A stretch of DNA of 10,405 nucleotides from the NCBI GenBank assembly GCA_017558545.1, contig JAFYUG010000104.1, positions 1 through 10,405 of the forward strand. Direction: 5' to 3'. Shown one piece after another: positions 1-6,995 of this stretch; positions within the stretch are counted from its first letter, which is position 1, and each line of letters starts with the position of its first letter. Made by a program: the position numbers and the translations under genes. The stretch is from Oscillospiraceae bacterium. Its GTDB lineage: Bacteria; Bacillota; Clostridia; Oscillospirales; Oscillospiraceae. The notes below the pieces were generated by a model. It worked only from the letters and a program-made list of their open reading frames with translations, was not told the origin of the DNA and made no database searches.

Positions 1-939
1 GATATACTCGCCAACTATTCTGCGGCTCTCGCGGGTGCCGTTCATCTCGGCAAAATGGGTGAGGGTGCAGTTTTCAAAGCCGGGCATATACTTCTTCATG
101 AAGTCCACCAGCATGAGAACCTTTCTATGCTGATCCACTATCTGTCTGGAAAGATCCTCAACGGAGTCGTTGCGGCAATAGTGGGAATGGGTGGCGTCCA
201 GAGTTACGTCCATGCACTCTTCGTTATCGCTGCCAACGATGGGGTAGACAAGAGCGCCGGGGGCAACGATGAAGGGCAGATCGCCATTGGCAATGGCTTC
301 ATTCTGCTTATAAACAAGGTAGTTCAGGTGCTCCTCGATGGGGCGGGTCTTGAGATAGTCTTTATACTTCTCCCACTCTTCCTTGTACTTTTTATAGTTA
401 ACATAGCTGAGGCGGAAGCCCATGGAGGTGGACTCGTTGAGACCCATGAACTCGGCATTGCCGATTTCGCAGGGTACGCCGGCAGCATTGGCAACAATGG
501 CGTCGCCGGTGGTGTCGATGATAACCTTGGCCTTGATTTCAAGCTTGCCGCCTGCGCCGTAGGCAATGACGGAGTCGATATGGCCGTTATTAACCACGCA
601 GTCTGCAATATGCACGCCATAGAGGATGCGGCAGCCGGCCTGCAAAAGCATATGCTCAAGCTCAACCTTGCCGCTTTCGGGCTCAACGGCAGGGAGATGG
701 GGACGGATAAGAGCCTTGCCCTTAGCTGCAAGACGCTGCACCCACTCTTCGCAGATGCCGTCCACATGGCCTGCGATGCCGGTTATATATCCATTGGTGA
801 CGAGGCCGCCAAGGCTCTCTCTCTTTTCCAGAAGCAGAGCTCTCATGCCCTGTCTTGCAGCGGCAATGCCTGCTGCTGCGCCGGCAACACCGCCGCCGCA
901 AATAAGAACGTCCACATTATAAGTGCTGTAATTATTCAT
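1..939 (-). CDS. FAD-dependent oxidoreductase, FAD_oxidored (PF12831) type, C-terminus cut by window edge
   Basis: Last visible gene of the operon; 313 codons are present and the frame is open to the left edge. The N-terminus has a Rossmann dinucleotide-binding motif GGGVAG (about residues 15-20, GxGxxG) after a hydrophobic strand, with an acidic residue (E38) ending the second strand as expected for FAD ribose binding. A second strand reads IIDTTGDA, and the last visible residues are TRESRRIVGEYI, the arginine-rich signature of this flavoprotein family. The ATG at 939 is preceded by AGGAGG at 952-947 (7-nt spacing), and it shares one base with the TGA of the UroD-like gene (TGATG), so the two are probably translationally coupled. 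There is no signal peptide, so it should be cytoplasmic. Known family members oxidise or reduce varied small organics; the substrate here is unknown. It is a distant paralog of the first operon gene (8474-6996). Confidence 0.9.
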   Translation of the reverse strand, partial: MNNYSTYNVDVLICGGGVAGAAAGIAAARQGMRALLLEKRESLGGLVTNGYITGIAGHVDGICEEWVQRLAAKGKALIRPHLPAVEPESGKVELEHMLLQAGCRILYGVHIADCVVNNGHIDSVIAYGAGGKLEIKAKVIIDTTGDAIVANAAGVPCEIGNAEFMGLNESTSMGFRLSYVNYKKYKEEWEKYKDYLKTRPIEEHLNYLVYKQNEAIANGDLPFIVAPGALVYPIVGSDNEECMDVTLDATHSHYCRNDSVEDLSRQIVDQHRKVLMLVDFMKKYMPGFENCTLTHFAEMNGTRESRRIVGEYI

Positions 940-1961
940 CACTTTTCCTCCTGTGCGTATTTGCTGAGAGAGTAGCTATAAAGCTCCTCCTCCATAAGAT
1001 AATATTTGTCCTTGAAGCTGCTCTGTAAATTCATTGCAACGCCGCTGCCTCCTATGGCGTGGGCGCCAAATGTGTCAACAATGTGGCGAATATGCTCTTT
1101 CATGGTCTCGCCGCTGGCTTCGTCATCATGGACTATGTTGGCATCGGCCTTATATTCAAGCAAAATCTTATGGCCATACTTGGCCATGATGTTGGGGATG
1201 TCGTTAATATCCTGAATTTCAAGGCCGTCCACGCCCAAATCCTCAACCAGATAGGGGATGAAAGCGTCCACCTTGCCGCAGCAATGGGCTATGAACTTGG
1301 TGCCTCTTGCCTGCACGGCCTTAACAAAGCGGCGGGTGGGCTCCAAAATGGTGGCCTCATAAAGAGCCGTTGAGAAGAAGGGGCCTCTTGCGGTGCCGTA
1401 GTCATCGGCGGCAACTATGTAGTCAAGGGGGAACACATCGCGGATGCAGTTGAAAAGCTCAATTTTATAGTCGGCAATGGCCTCGAAAAGTGCTCTGCAC
1501 TCCTCGGGCTCGGTGATGAGATCCACCATGGCCTGCTCGAAGTCCTCAAAGGCGTGGAGTCGCTCGAAAATGCCGTTGCCAAAGCGCATATAAAGAGCCT
1601 TTTTCTCGTTTCTCACAAAGCCTTCCGCGTCTTTGGACCAATCGATGGCTTTCAAATCGGGAAACTTGACCTTCTCTCTCCACTGGGTAACCTCTTCAAA
1701 GACGCCGCCTGCGGGCATATTGATGCCAACGGTGGGAGAATAGGAATAATATGTGCCAAACCAATCGTAGCCGTCTCTATCCTTGGGTACGCCGTCATGA
1801 TTACTGGGGCAGACCACCATCTGAGAATCGGCATAGAGATTGGGCATCCACATGGGCTTTTTATGTTCAAGAGCCAGCATGAGATTTTCGCGGGGAGTGA
1901 TGGGGCTTTCCCTCTCCACGCTTGGCCATGTGGGTGACATGGCCGGTATATTAAGTGCCAT
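939..1961 (-). CDS. UroD/MtaA-family corrinoid methyltransferase-like protein
   Basis: A 340-residue protein of the uroporphyrinogen decarboxylase superfamily, in the branch used for methyl transfer to or from corrinoids (MtaA, MtbA and O-demethylase relatives) rather than haem synthesis. Visible marks are DDYG at 186-189 in the barrel, HCCGK at 226-230 matching the H-x-C zinc motif of MtaA-type enzymes, then LGVDGLEIQD at 242-251 and GGSGVAM at 304-310. The third zinc ligand, a Cys in MtaA, appears to be Ser306, so metal binding may differ. The ATG at 1961 lies 4 nt after the ferredoxin stop, with GAAGG 8 nt upstream. The company of Fe-S and flavin redox genes argues against a haem-pathway role. 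No corrinoid-binding partner is in the window. The superfamily call is firm; methyltransferase activity is inference. Confidence 0.88.
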   Translation of the reverse strand: MALNIPAMSPTWPSVERESPITPRENLMLALEHKKPMWMPNLYADSQMVVCPSNHDGVPKDRDGYDWFGTYYSYSPTVGINMPAGGVFEEVTQWREKVKFPDLKAIDWSKDAEGFVRNEKKALYMRFGNGIFERLHAFEDFEQAMVDLITEPEECRALFEAIADYKIELFNCIRDVFPLDYIVAADDYGTARGPFFSTALYEATILEPTRRFVKAVQARGTKFIAHCCGKVDAFIPYLVEDLGVDGLEIQDINDIPNIMAKYGHKILLEYKADANIVHDDEASGETMKEHIRHIVDTFGAHAIGGSGVAMNLQSSFKDKYYLMEEELYSYSLSKYAQEEK

Positions 1962-1965
1962 TTAA

Positions 1966-2142
1966 TTAACCTTCTTTCCTGAGAGCATCGAAGGGGCAGG
2001 CCTTGGCGCATACTCCGCAGCCAATGCATTTATCGCCCACTTCCACCTTGCCCTTTCCAAGGCTCAGCGCTCCCTTGGGGCAGGAGCGGACACAGCATCC
2101 GCAGCCACGGCAGCGCTTAATATCAAGACTTATCTTTTTCAA
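1966..2142 (-). CDS. Small 2[4Fe-4S] ferredoxin (58 aa, TTG start)
   Basis: A 58-residue protein that is almost entirely two bacterial ferredoxin motifs. The first is C11-x2-C14-x2-C17-x3-C21-P, with an extra Cys at 16; the second is C39-x2-C42-x2-C45-x3-C49-P. All eight cluster ligands are present, which is the clostridial-type layout for two low-potential [4Fe-4S] clusters. It starts at a TTG directly after the TGA of the upstream flavoprotein; no in-frame ATG exists before the first cysteine. AAGGA lies 4 nt upstream of the TTG and GGGAGG further up, so start by translational coupling is plausible. It ends with TAA at 1968-1966, 4 nt before the UroD-like gene. It is likely the soluble electron carrier for the neighbouring flavoproteins or double-cluster proteins; that partnership is inferred from position only. 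Confidence 0.88.
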   Translation of the reverse strand: MKKISLDIKRCRGCGCCVRSCPKGALSLGKGKVEVGDKCIGCGVCAKACPFDALRKEG

Positions 2143-3678
2143 TCAGTCCTTGCCTCCCAGCTCTCTGCCAAGGAGATAGCCAAAGGTGAGAGCGGTGCCG
2201 TGGCTGTTGCCGGGGATGAGCATGGGGTAATCCACGCCGTAGCGCCCGCCGGCGGCATTGCCTATGGCATAGAGGCCGGGGATGACCTCTCCTTCCTCGG
2301 TGAGCACCTGCATGGAGGTGTTGACCTTCATGCCGCCCACAACGCTGAGGAGGGCGGGGCCGAACTTGCGGGCAATATAGGGGGGCTTATCCAAGGGAAT
2401 AAGAAGCTCTTTGCGCTTGCCAAACTCCGTGTCCTTGCCCTCGGCGCACATGCGGTTATAGTTGGCGAGGGTCTCGGCGAAGACCTTGGGGTCAACGCCC
2501 ATTTTCTCAGCCAGCTCTTCGGGAGTATCCGCCATGACGGCTGCGCCTATGCGCAGACCCCATTCAAGGCGCTCTTCCTCGTGGTCAAGCTGGAATTCGT
2601 CTTTTCTGCCAAGGGGGAAATCGTGTCCCCAATAGATGCCGCCGCCGTATTTCAATGTTTCGGGCACCTTTTCTCTCCAATCGGAGTCGAAAATTGCCCA
2701 GGCCCACTTGAGGCCTTCCTTGATAACGCCATAGGCTCTGGCCTGAAGATAGTTATCCTCGTTCATATATCTCTTGCCGTCCGGGCGGACGAAGAGGAAG
2801 CAGAAGTTGGAGTGGCGGTGAGCCTGAGGGTGGAGCATGGCGGGGAAAGGGCCATCCTCGAAGGCGGCGCCTGCCCAAAGGGCGGCTCTGTGGCCATCGC
2901 CGTTATCGCTGCCCTTGGGGGCGCAGACCTTGGCTGCCACCTTGTTGGCGATGGGGCATAGGTCATCGCACATTTCGTCGTTGCCTCCTATGCCGCCGGT
3001 TGCGATTACAACGCCCCTTTGTCCGCGAAGGGCAATTATCTCCCCTTCTTTATTCTGTGCAATAGCACCGGTTACGCGGCCATCTTCAACGATGAGCTGC
3101 TGAAGGGGGCTATTGAACACAAAGCGGACGCCGGCCTTCAAAGCCTCCTGATACATAGGCTCCATTACGTCATTGAGACCGCCAAACTTGCCCTGCTTGC
3201 TGATGGGGCCATCATAGAAAAGATGGGAGCCCATGATCTCATAATAGGTTTCGCCCTTATAAAGGCAGCCCTGAAGCTCGGGACGGATGGCATACTCGGG
3301 AGAGGTGAGCATACCCATAAGCCAGTCCATGGCCTCGCCGCTGCGGTTAAGGAAGAGGCGGACAAGCTTTTCATCGCAGCGGTTGCCGCAGCGCTTGATC
3401 CACTCTCTTGCAACGGCGTCCACATCGTTTTCAAAGCCGCGGGAGGCCATATAGCTTGAGTTGCAAACGCCTATATTAAAGCCGCGGGCGGTATATTTGC
3501 CGAATTTTTCGAGGCAGAGCACATCCGCACCCTTCTGAGCTGCGGAAAGAGCGCAGCTGAGACCGGAAAGGCCTGCGCCGATGACAAGAATTTCAGCGGA
3601 ATATTCCTTGTCGGCGGTGGAGGGGTCTATGGTCTCGGGCTTCTGTGCCCAAGAGCCCCAGCGCTTATTATTAATCAT
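2143..3678 (-). CDS. Fumarate reductase/ketosteroid dehydrogenase-like flavoprotein (FAD_binding_2)
   Basis: A 511-residue soluble flavoprotein. The FAD motif VIGAGLSGL (about 32-40) is followed by E57. The middle has VVIATGGIGGN, the usual second FAD contact. The C-terminal third has the family block NYNRMCAEGKDTEFGK, then GGMKVN, IPGLYAIGNAAGGRYG and GNSHGTALTFG near the end. This layout is shared by fumarate and urocanate reductases and 3-ketosteroid dehydrogenases, which add or remove hydrogens across a C-C double bond. There is no secretion signal, no CxxCH haem site and no FMN-linked domain, so electrons must come from a separate donor; the ferredoxin gene starting in the next codon is the obvious candidate. 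The ATG at 3678 has GAGAGG 8 nt upstream and follows the previous gene by 20 nt. The exact substrate cannot be assigned. Confidence 0.92.
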   Translation of the reverse strand: MINNKRWGSWAQKPETIDPSTADKEYSAEILVIGAGLSGLSCALSAAQKGADVLCLEKFGKYTARGFNIGVCNSSYMASRGFENDVDAVAREWIKRCGNRCDEKLVRLFLNRSGEAMDWLMGMLTSPEYAIRPELQGCLYKGETYYEIMGSHLFYDGPISKQGKFGGLNDVMEPMYQEALKAGVRFVFNSPLQQLIVEDGRVTGAIAQNKEGEIIALRGQRGVVIATGGIGGNDEMCDDLCPIANKVAAKVCAPKGSDNGDGHRAALWAGAAFEDGPFPAMLHPQAHRHSNFCFLFVRPDGKRYMNEDNYLQARAYGVIKEGLKWAWAIFDSDWREKVPETLKYGGGIYWGHDFPLGRKDEFQLDHEEERLEWGLRIGAAVMADTPEELAEKMGVDPKVFAETLANYNRMCAEGKDTEFGKRKELLIPLDKPPYIARKFGPALLSVVGGMKVNTSMQVLTEEGEVIPGLYAIGNAAGGRYGVDYPMLIPGNSHGTALTFGYLLGRELGGKD

Positions 3679-3698
3679 TTTCTAACCTCTCAAAATCT

Positions 3699-4643
3699 TT
3701 ATTTATCGAACTTGGTAAAGGCGGAAAGGCGCTCATTCCACTTTCCTGCGGGGCAATAGGCAAGGCAGCGCTCGCAGAGATAGCGGGGATAATGTTCGAT
3801 GGAAAGGCCGTTCACGGGCTTTTTGGTGAAGGCCTCGGCAAGCTCGGCGTCATCGGGAGTATTATGCATGATGAGGTCGGGCACGGGAACGCGGCCCTGG
3901 AACTCTTTTCTCATGCCGAGGGCTGCAACGGCGCAGGCGCGGCAGTTAATATCGCCCACCATGTCCTTTTTGCCTTCAACGGCCTTCTCGGCGCACTTAC
4001 CGGAGCAGGGAGAGGGAATGGCATCGGTGGGGCAGACCTTGGCGCAAATGCCGCAGCTTTCGCCGAGACAGATTTTCTCGCGGTCATAGGGCTTATCATA
4101 GTCCAGCTCAAGGGTGGTGAGCACGGCGCAGATGGTCTGACGGGGGCCGAATTCGGGAGTGAGGAAGCGGTTGCTCCAGCCAAATTCGCCCAAGCCGGCT
4201 GCAAGGGCGGCCTTCCAGATATCAAGAGGCATACCCTGACCGTAGGGGTCGGCAAAATACTTGCCGGGGTAGGCATCGGGCACCATGCTCTGCTGAACAT
4301 TGAAGGGCAGGGGCATGGCCACAGCTCCGTATTCATCCTCAATATGGCAGCAGATATTGAAGCAATCGTTCACCATAAGGAAGTTGGGAGCGAGATCGTC
4401 GCAGAAGGCGGCATAGGAGCTCTGAGCCTGAATTTTTCCATCCTCATGGGCTCTGAAAACTGCCTGAACAGCACCATCGGACATGGCTCTGCCGAAAACA
4501 ACTATGCTTTTTGCACCGGGGAGAAGGTCGCAGGGACGGTGACCCACAGGCTCTCCATCCAAAGCAGGGGCAGGAGCTATGCCCACCATGTCCATATCCC
4601 GGTGAGAGAGTATATAATTTTTAAGCTTTTCGGTTATGTTCAT
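3699..4643 (-). CDS. QueG/reductive-dehalogenase-like double [4Fe-4S] cluster protein, paralog 1
   Basis: A 314-residue protein. The N-terminal part has MVGIAPA (19-25) and RPCDLLPGAKSIVVF (36-50), a block shared with the cobalamin-binding half of epoxyqueuosine reductase. Then comes AGLGEFGWSNRFLTPEFGPR (149-168), resembling the motif just before the Fe-S domain in QueG and reductive dehalogenases. The C-terminal double-cluster domain has C192-x4-C197-x2-C200-x3-C204-P, C234-x2-C237, and C290-x2-C293-x3-C297-P. The ATG at 4643 has GGGAGG 8 nt upstream; an in-frame TTG at 4685 would overlap the preceding gene and is less likely. It lacks a Tat signal and the C-terminal HEAT-like region of true QueG, so tRNA modification is unlikely. 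Whether it binds a cobamide is not shown by sequence alone. It is closest to paralog 2. Confidence 0.88.
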   Translation of the reverse strand: MNITEKLKNYILSHRDMDMVGIAPAPALDGEPVGHRPCDLLPGAKSIVVFGRAMSDGAVQAVFRAHEDGKIQAQSSYAAFCDDLAPNFLMVNDCFNICCHIEDEYGAVAMPLPFNVQQSMVPDAYPGKYFADPYGQGMPLDIWKAALAAGLGEFGWSNRFLTPEFGPRQTICAVLTTLELDYDKPYDREKICLGESCGICAKVCPTDAIPSPCSGKCAEKAVEGKKDMVGDINCRACAVAALGMRKEFQGRVPVPDLIMHNTPDDAELAEAFTKKPVNGLSIEHYPRYLCERCLAYCPAGKWNERLSAFTKFDK

Positions 4644-4659
4644 AATCTTTACCTCCCGC

Positions 4660-4995
4660 TTAAAAAATGCCTGCGGCGCGGTCAACGCGAAGAATCATGA
4701 AGCCAAGGGTCTCGGAGGAGAGAACTTCGCCGCTTTCGCCAAGTTCAAGCTCTTCAACTCTGCCCCAGCGCTCTTCGCCCGTCCAGTCGGTTTCGTAGCG
4801 CTCATCGCCAAGATCCTTTATCCAGCCGCCGTTATCAAGGCCATAGTAGGCCTTAACGCCGGTCTTTTTAGCGCCGGTGTGGTAATCGCGGGAAGAGGAG
4901 CCATCCTTGGTTTTAATAACACGGAAAATATGCTCACCCTTGTATTCTCTCTTGATTTCGGGGTGGAAGCCGCTATGAATGATTATTTTCTTCAT
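4660..4995 (-). CDS. Hypothetical protein, 111 aa, between double-cluster paralogs
   Basis: I do not recognise this protein. It is a small soluble product rich in charged and aromatic residues (for example KREYKGEHIF near 16-25, GWIKDLGDERYETDWTGEERWG near 57-78, given here only as composition landmarks) and it has no cysteine, membrane segment or signal peptide. It fits the gap between two paralogs exactly: the ATG at 4995 is 3 nt after the TGA of the upstream gene, AGGAGG lies about 11 nt before the start, and it stops 16 nt before the next gene. That spacing argues for a real coding gene rather than chance. With no cofactor motif it could be a small subunit, a chaperone or an assembly partner of the adjacent Fe-S proteins; this is only guilt by association. 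Confidence 0.7.
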   Translation of the reverse strand: MKKIIIHSGFHPEIKREYKGEHIFRVIKTKDGSSSRDYHTGAKKTGVKAYYGLDNGGWIKDLGDERYETDWTGEERWGRVEELELGESGEVLSSETLGFMILRVDRAAGIF

Positions 4996-4998
4996 TTT

Positions 4999-5955
4999 TC
5001 ACTCTTCCTCCTTGCCGAATTTGGAAAGACCCTTGTCACCAAAGCGCTGCTGCCAGTTGCCCACGGGGCAATAGAGCATGCACTTATCGCAGTAATAGTT
5101 GGGATGGTGACCGAGAGAATTATGGTTAAAGGGCTTTTTGCCGTAGGCTGCTGCCAAGGTCTCGTCATCGGGATTATTATCCATGATAAGGTCGGGGGTA
5201 GTGGCCTTGCCGGAGAACTCATTTCTGAAAGCAAGGGAGGCAACGCAGCAGGCATTATCATTTATGTTGGCAACGGAGCACTCTCTGCCGCATACGCCAA
5301 CTTCCCTGCCCTTTTCTCCGCAGGGGGGAATGGCGGCCATGGGGCAAACCTTGGCGCAAATGCCGCAGCTTTCGCCCATGCAGAGCTTTTCGCCGGTGTA
5401 GGGTGCATCATAGTCAAGCTCTATATTGGTGAGTACCAGACCTATGGTCTGGCGGGGGCCATATTCCTTGGTGAGCAGAAGATTATTCCAGCCCATTTCA
5501 CCTACGCCTGCTGCCATGGCGGCGCGGGGGCCATTGAGAATATAATGGCGCTGACAGGGGCCTGCAAAGGCGGGAAGAGGGAGATTGGTGGAGCTTACAT
5601 TCTGCATGGGGCCGGAGGGAATGGGAACAGCCACGCAGCGGAAGTTATCTTCAATGAACTTGACGGCGCGAAACTGCATGAAGAATACGCTCATATTGGG
5701 GGTAAGCTCCCTTGCATAGGCGGCGTAGGAGCTGAAAGCATCCTCGTTTCCGTCCTCTTTTGCGCGGAAAGCGGCCTGAATTGCGCCGTCGGGAATGCGG
5801 CGGGTGAAGACAACTATGCTCTTGGCGCCGGGGAGAATGTCCGTGGGGCGCTTGCCTTCGGGCTCATCCATGAGAGCGGAGGCAGGGGCTATGCCAACGG
5901 CGTCGGCGGAGCAGACATTCAGAAGAAAATCCTTGATTTTTTCGCTAATGCTCAT
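4999..5955 (-). CDS. QueG/reductive-dehalogenase-like double [4Fe-4S] cluster protein, paralog 2
   Basis: A 318-residue protein of the same design as its neighbours. AVGIAPA (19-25) and RPTDILPGAKSIVVF (36-50) form the N-terminal block, AGVGEMGWNNLLLTKEYGPR (149-168) the middle block. The Fe-S part has C192-x4-C197-x2-C200-x3-C204-P and C289-x2-C292-x3-C296-P, with further cysteines at 212, 222, 226, 236 and 237. The first-cluster segment (191-210) matches paralog 1 at 16 of 20 positions, and both carry a PDLIM-NPDD block, so these two are a recent duplication compared with paralog 3. The ATG at 5955 has GGAGG 7 nt upstream and follows paralog 3 by 12 nt. It has no signal peptide and is probably cytoplasmic. 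It could serve as electron donor or reductase within the pathway; a cobamide cofactor is possible but unproven. Confidence 0.88.
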   Translation of the reverse strand: MSISEKIKDFLLNVCSADAVGIAPASALMDEPEGKRPTDILPGAKSIVVFTRRIPDGAIQAAFRAKEDGNEDAFSSYAAYARELTPNMSVFFMQFRAVKFIEDNFRCVAVPIPSGPMQNVSSTNLPLPAFAGPCQRHYILNGPRAAMAAGVGEMGWNNLLLTKEYGPRQTIGLVLTNIELDYDAPYTGEKLCMGESCGICAKVCPMAAIPPCGEKGREVGVCGRECSVANINDNACCVASLAFRNEFSGKATTPDLIMDNNPDDETLAAAYGKKPFNHNSLGHHPNYYCDKCMLYCPVGNWQQRFGDKGLSKFGKEEE

Positions 5956-5967
5956 TTTTCCGCCTCC

Positions 5968-6894
5968 TTATTCGTCTATGAATTTATCGGTGTTAACACC
6001 GCTGATGCCGCTTTCACCGTAGCGCTCATACCAGGAGCCGACGGGGCAATAGCTCAGGCAGTTGCCGCATTTCCATGAGGGGCTATGCTGATGGAAGTTC
6101 TGTCGGGGATTGCGGTTGAAGTAATCGTTGATGGCGTCCAGCTCGGAGTCCAGAGGGTCGGTTACAGAGCGGGGGATGATGTCCTCGCCGCTTTCGTTGA
6201 ACTCGGCTCTTGTGCCGTGGCACATGAGGCGGCACTTGGACCAGTTAATCTGGCTATAACCCACTTCCTTGCCGCCGGAGCAGACAAGGCGCTCGCTGCC
6301 CTTTTCATAGGGAGGGATGGCGCCGGTGGGGCACATTTTCTCGCAAATGTGGCATTTTTCGGGGTCGCAAAGCTTGGGGCCATTATACATGGGGTCGGGC
6401 TCAAGCTCGGCGGTGGTGAGCACAGCGCCGAAGCGGTTGCGGGGGCCGAACTCGGGAGTGAGCATAAGGGAGCTCCAGCCGAATTCGCCGAGACCGGCCG
6501 CGTAGGCGCAGTGGCGCATGCTCATCATCTTGGCGCCGTGGGTGGGGCCGGCGGTGTTGGGCATGGCGGCACAGCCCGTAAGTTTCTCAACAAAGCGGGC
6601 GATTTTATAGTTGGCAAAGAGAAGCTCATAGTTGGGAGCGCCAACATAGCCATAAGCTCCGTAAATGCCGTGGAGATCATACATGCCGTCCTCAAAGGTA
6701 CGCATGGATGCATTTATAGCGCCGTCGGGCAGACGGACGCAGAAAGCAATAACACTCTTGCAGCCGGGGAGGAAGTCCGTGGGGTGCAGTCCCTCGGGGG
6801 ACTCGTTGAAGCGGTCTATGCCGGCAATGCCAACCTTGTCCACTCCGCAGCTGAGAGCGAAAGCCTTAATTTCCTGACTAAGTTTAGAATTCAT
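5968..6894 (-). CDS. QueG/reductive-dehalogenase-like double [4Fe-4S] cluster protein, paralog 3
   Basis: A 308-residue protein and the most diverged of the three. KVGIAGI (20-26) and HPTDFLPGCKSVIAF (37-51) stand where the others have VGIAPA and RP-D-LPGAKSIVVF. The middle block is MSMRHCAYAAGLGEFGW followed by LTPEFGPR (up to 152), which looks more like reductive dehalogenase sequences than the same region of the other two. Cluster ligands are C176-x4-C181-x2-C184-x3-C188-P and C276-x2-C279-x3-C283-P, with C205, C221 and C225 between. It ends with SYCPVGSWYERYG, matching the terminal CPxGxW pattern of its paralogs. The ATG at 6894 has AGGAGA 7 nt upstream. It follows the first operon gene after a 101-nt gap with hairpins, so its level may be set separately. 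Its reaction is unknown. Confidence 0.88.
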   Translation of the reverse strand: MNSKLSQEIKAFALSCGVDKVGIAGIDRFNESPEGLHPTDFLPGCKSVIAFCVRLPDGAINASMRTFEDGMYDLHGIYGAYGYVGAPNYELLFANYKIARFVEKLTGCAAMPNTAGPTHGAKMMSMRHCAYAAGLGEFGWSSLMLTPEFGPRNRFGAVLTTAELEPDPMYNGPKLCDPEKCHICEKMCPTGAIPPYEKGSERLVCSGGKEVGYSQINWSKCRLMCHGTRAEFNESGEDIIPRSVTDPLDSELDAINDYFNRNPRQNFHQHSPSWKCGNCLSYCPVGSWYERYGESGISGVNTDKFIDE

Positions 6895-6931
6895 TTTTCA
6901 GTCTCCTAATTCCTGTCCGATTATGGACTTT

Positions 6932-6963
6932 TGGCTACAGCCCTCTCGCGAGTGCTGTAGCCA
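6932..6963 (-). repeat. Intra-operon hairpin
   Basis: TGGCTACAGC (6932-6941) and GCTGTAGCCA (6954-6963) form a perfect 10-bp stem with a 12-nt loop containing CTCGCGAG. On the minus strand no T-run follows, so it is not a classic terminator. A short TATGG/CCATA pairing (6922-6926 with 6961-6965) competes with its base. It may be a processing or stability element, or a weak attenuator, between the first flavoprotein and the Fe-S genes. Confidence 0.6.
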
Positions 6964-6972
6964 TAGTTTACT

Positions 6973-6987
6973 GACCCAAAAAGGGTC
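6973..6987 (-). repeat. Small hairpin just after the first operon gene
   Basis: GACCC and GGGTC form a 5-bp stem around an A5 loop (T5 on the minus strand), 9 nt past the stop codon of the first flavoprotein gene. It is too short and lacks a trailing T-run, so it would not end transcription strongly, but together with the next hairpin it marks the only gap in the operon. Confidence 0.4.
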
Positions 6988-6995
6988 TTAAATTG

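Noticed and set aside
55..975. Plus-strand frame of 306 codons at the left end
   Set aside because: It lies antisense to the partial FAD oxidoreductase, whose GxGxxG and RESRRI motifs are unambiguous.
939..1961. hemE, uroporphyrinogen decarboxylase of haem synthesis
   Set aside because: The HCCGK metal motif and the absence of haem or porphyrin genes nearby fit the methyltransferase branch, not HemE.
4636..6078. Long open frame on the plus strand (480 codons) across several minus-strand genes
   Set aside because: It is antisense to three well-supported Fe-S or small genes, crosses their boundaries, and its product is a low-complexity Gly/Ala-rich mirror with no domain. The open frame is an effect of codon bias.
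3699..6894. True epoxyqueuosine reductase (queG) for tRNA modification
   Set aside because: Three copies in a catabolic-looking operon, no C-terminal HEAT-like region and a C-x4-C-x2-C-x3-CP pattern unlike QueG argue for a separate subfamily.
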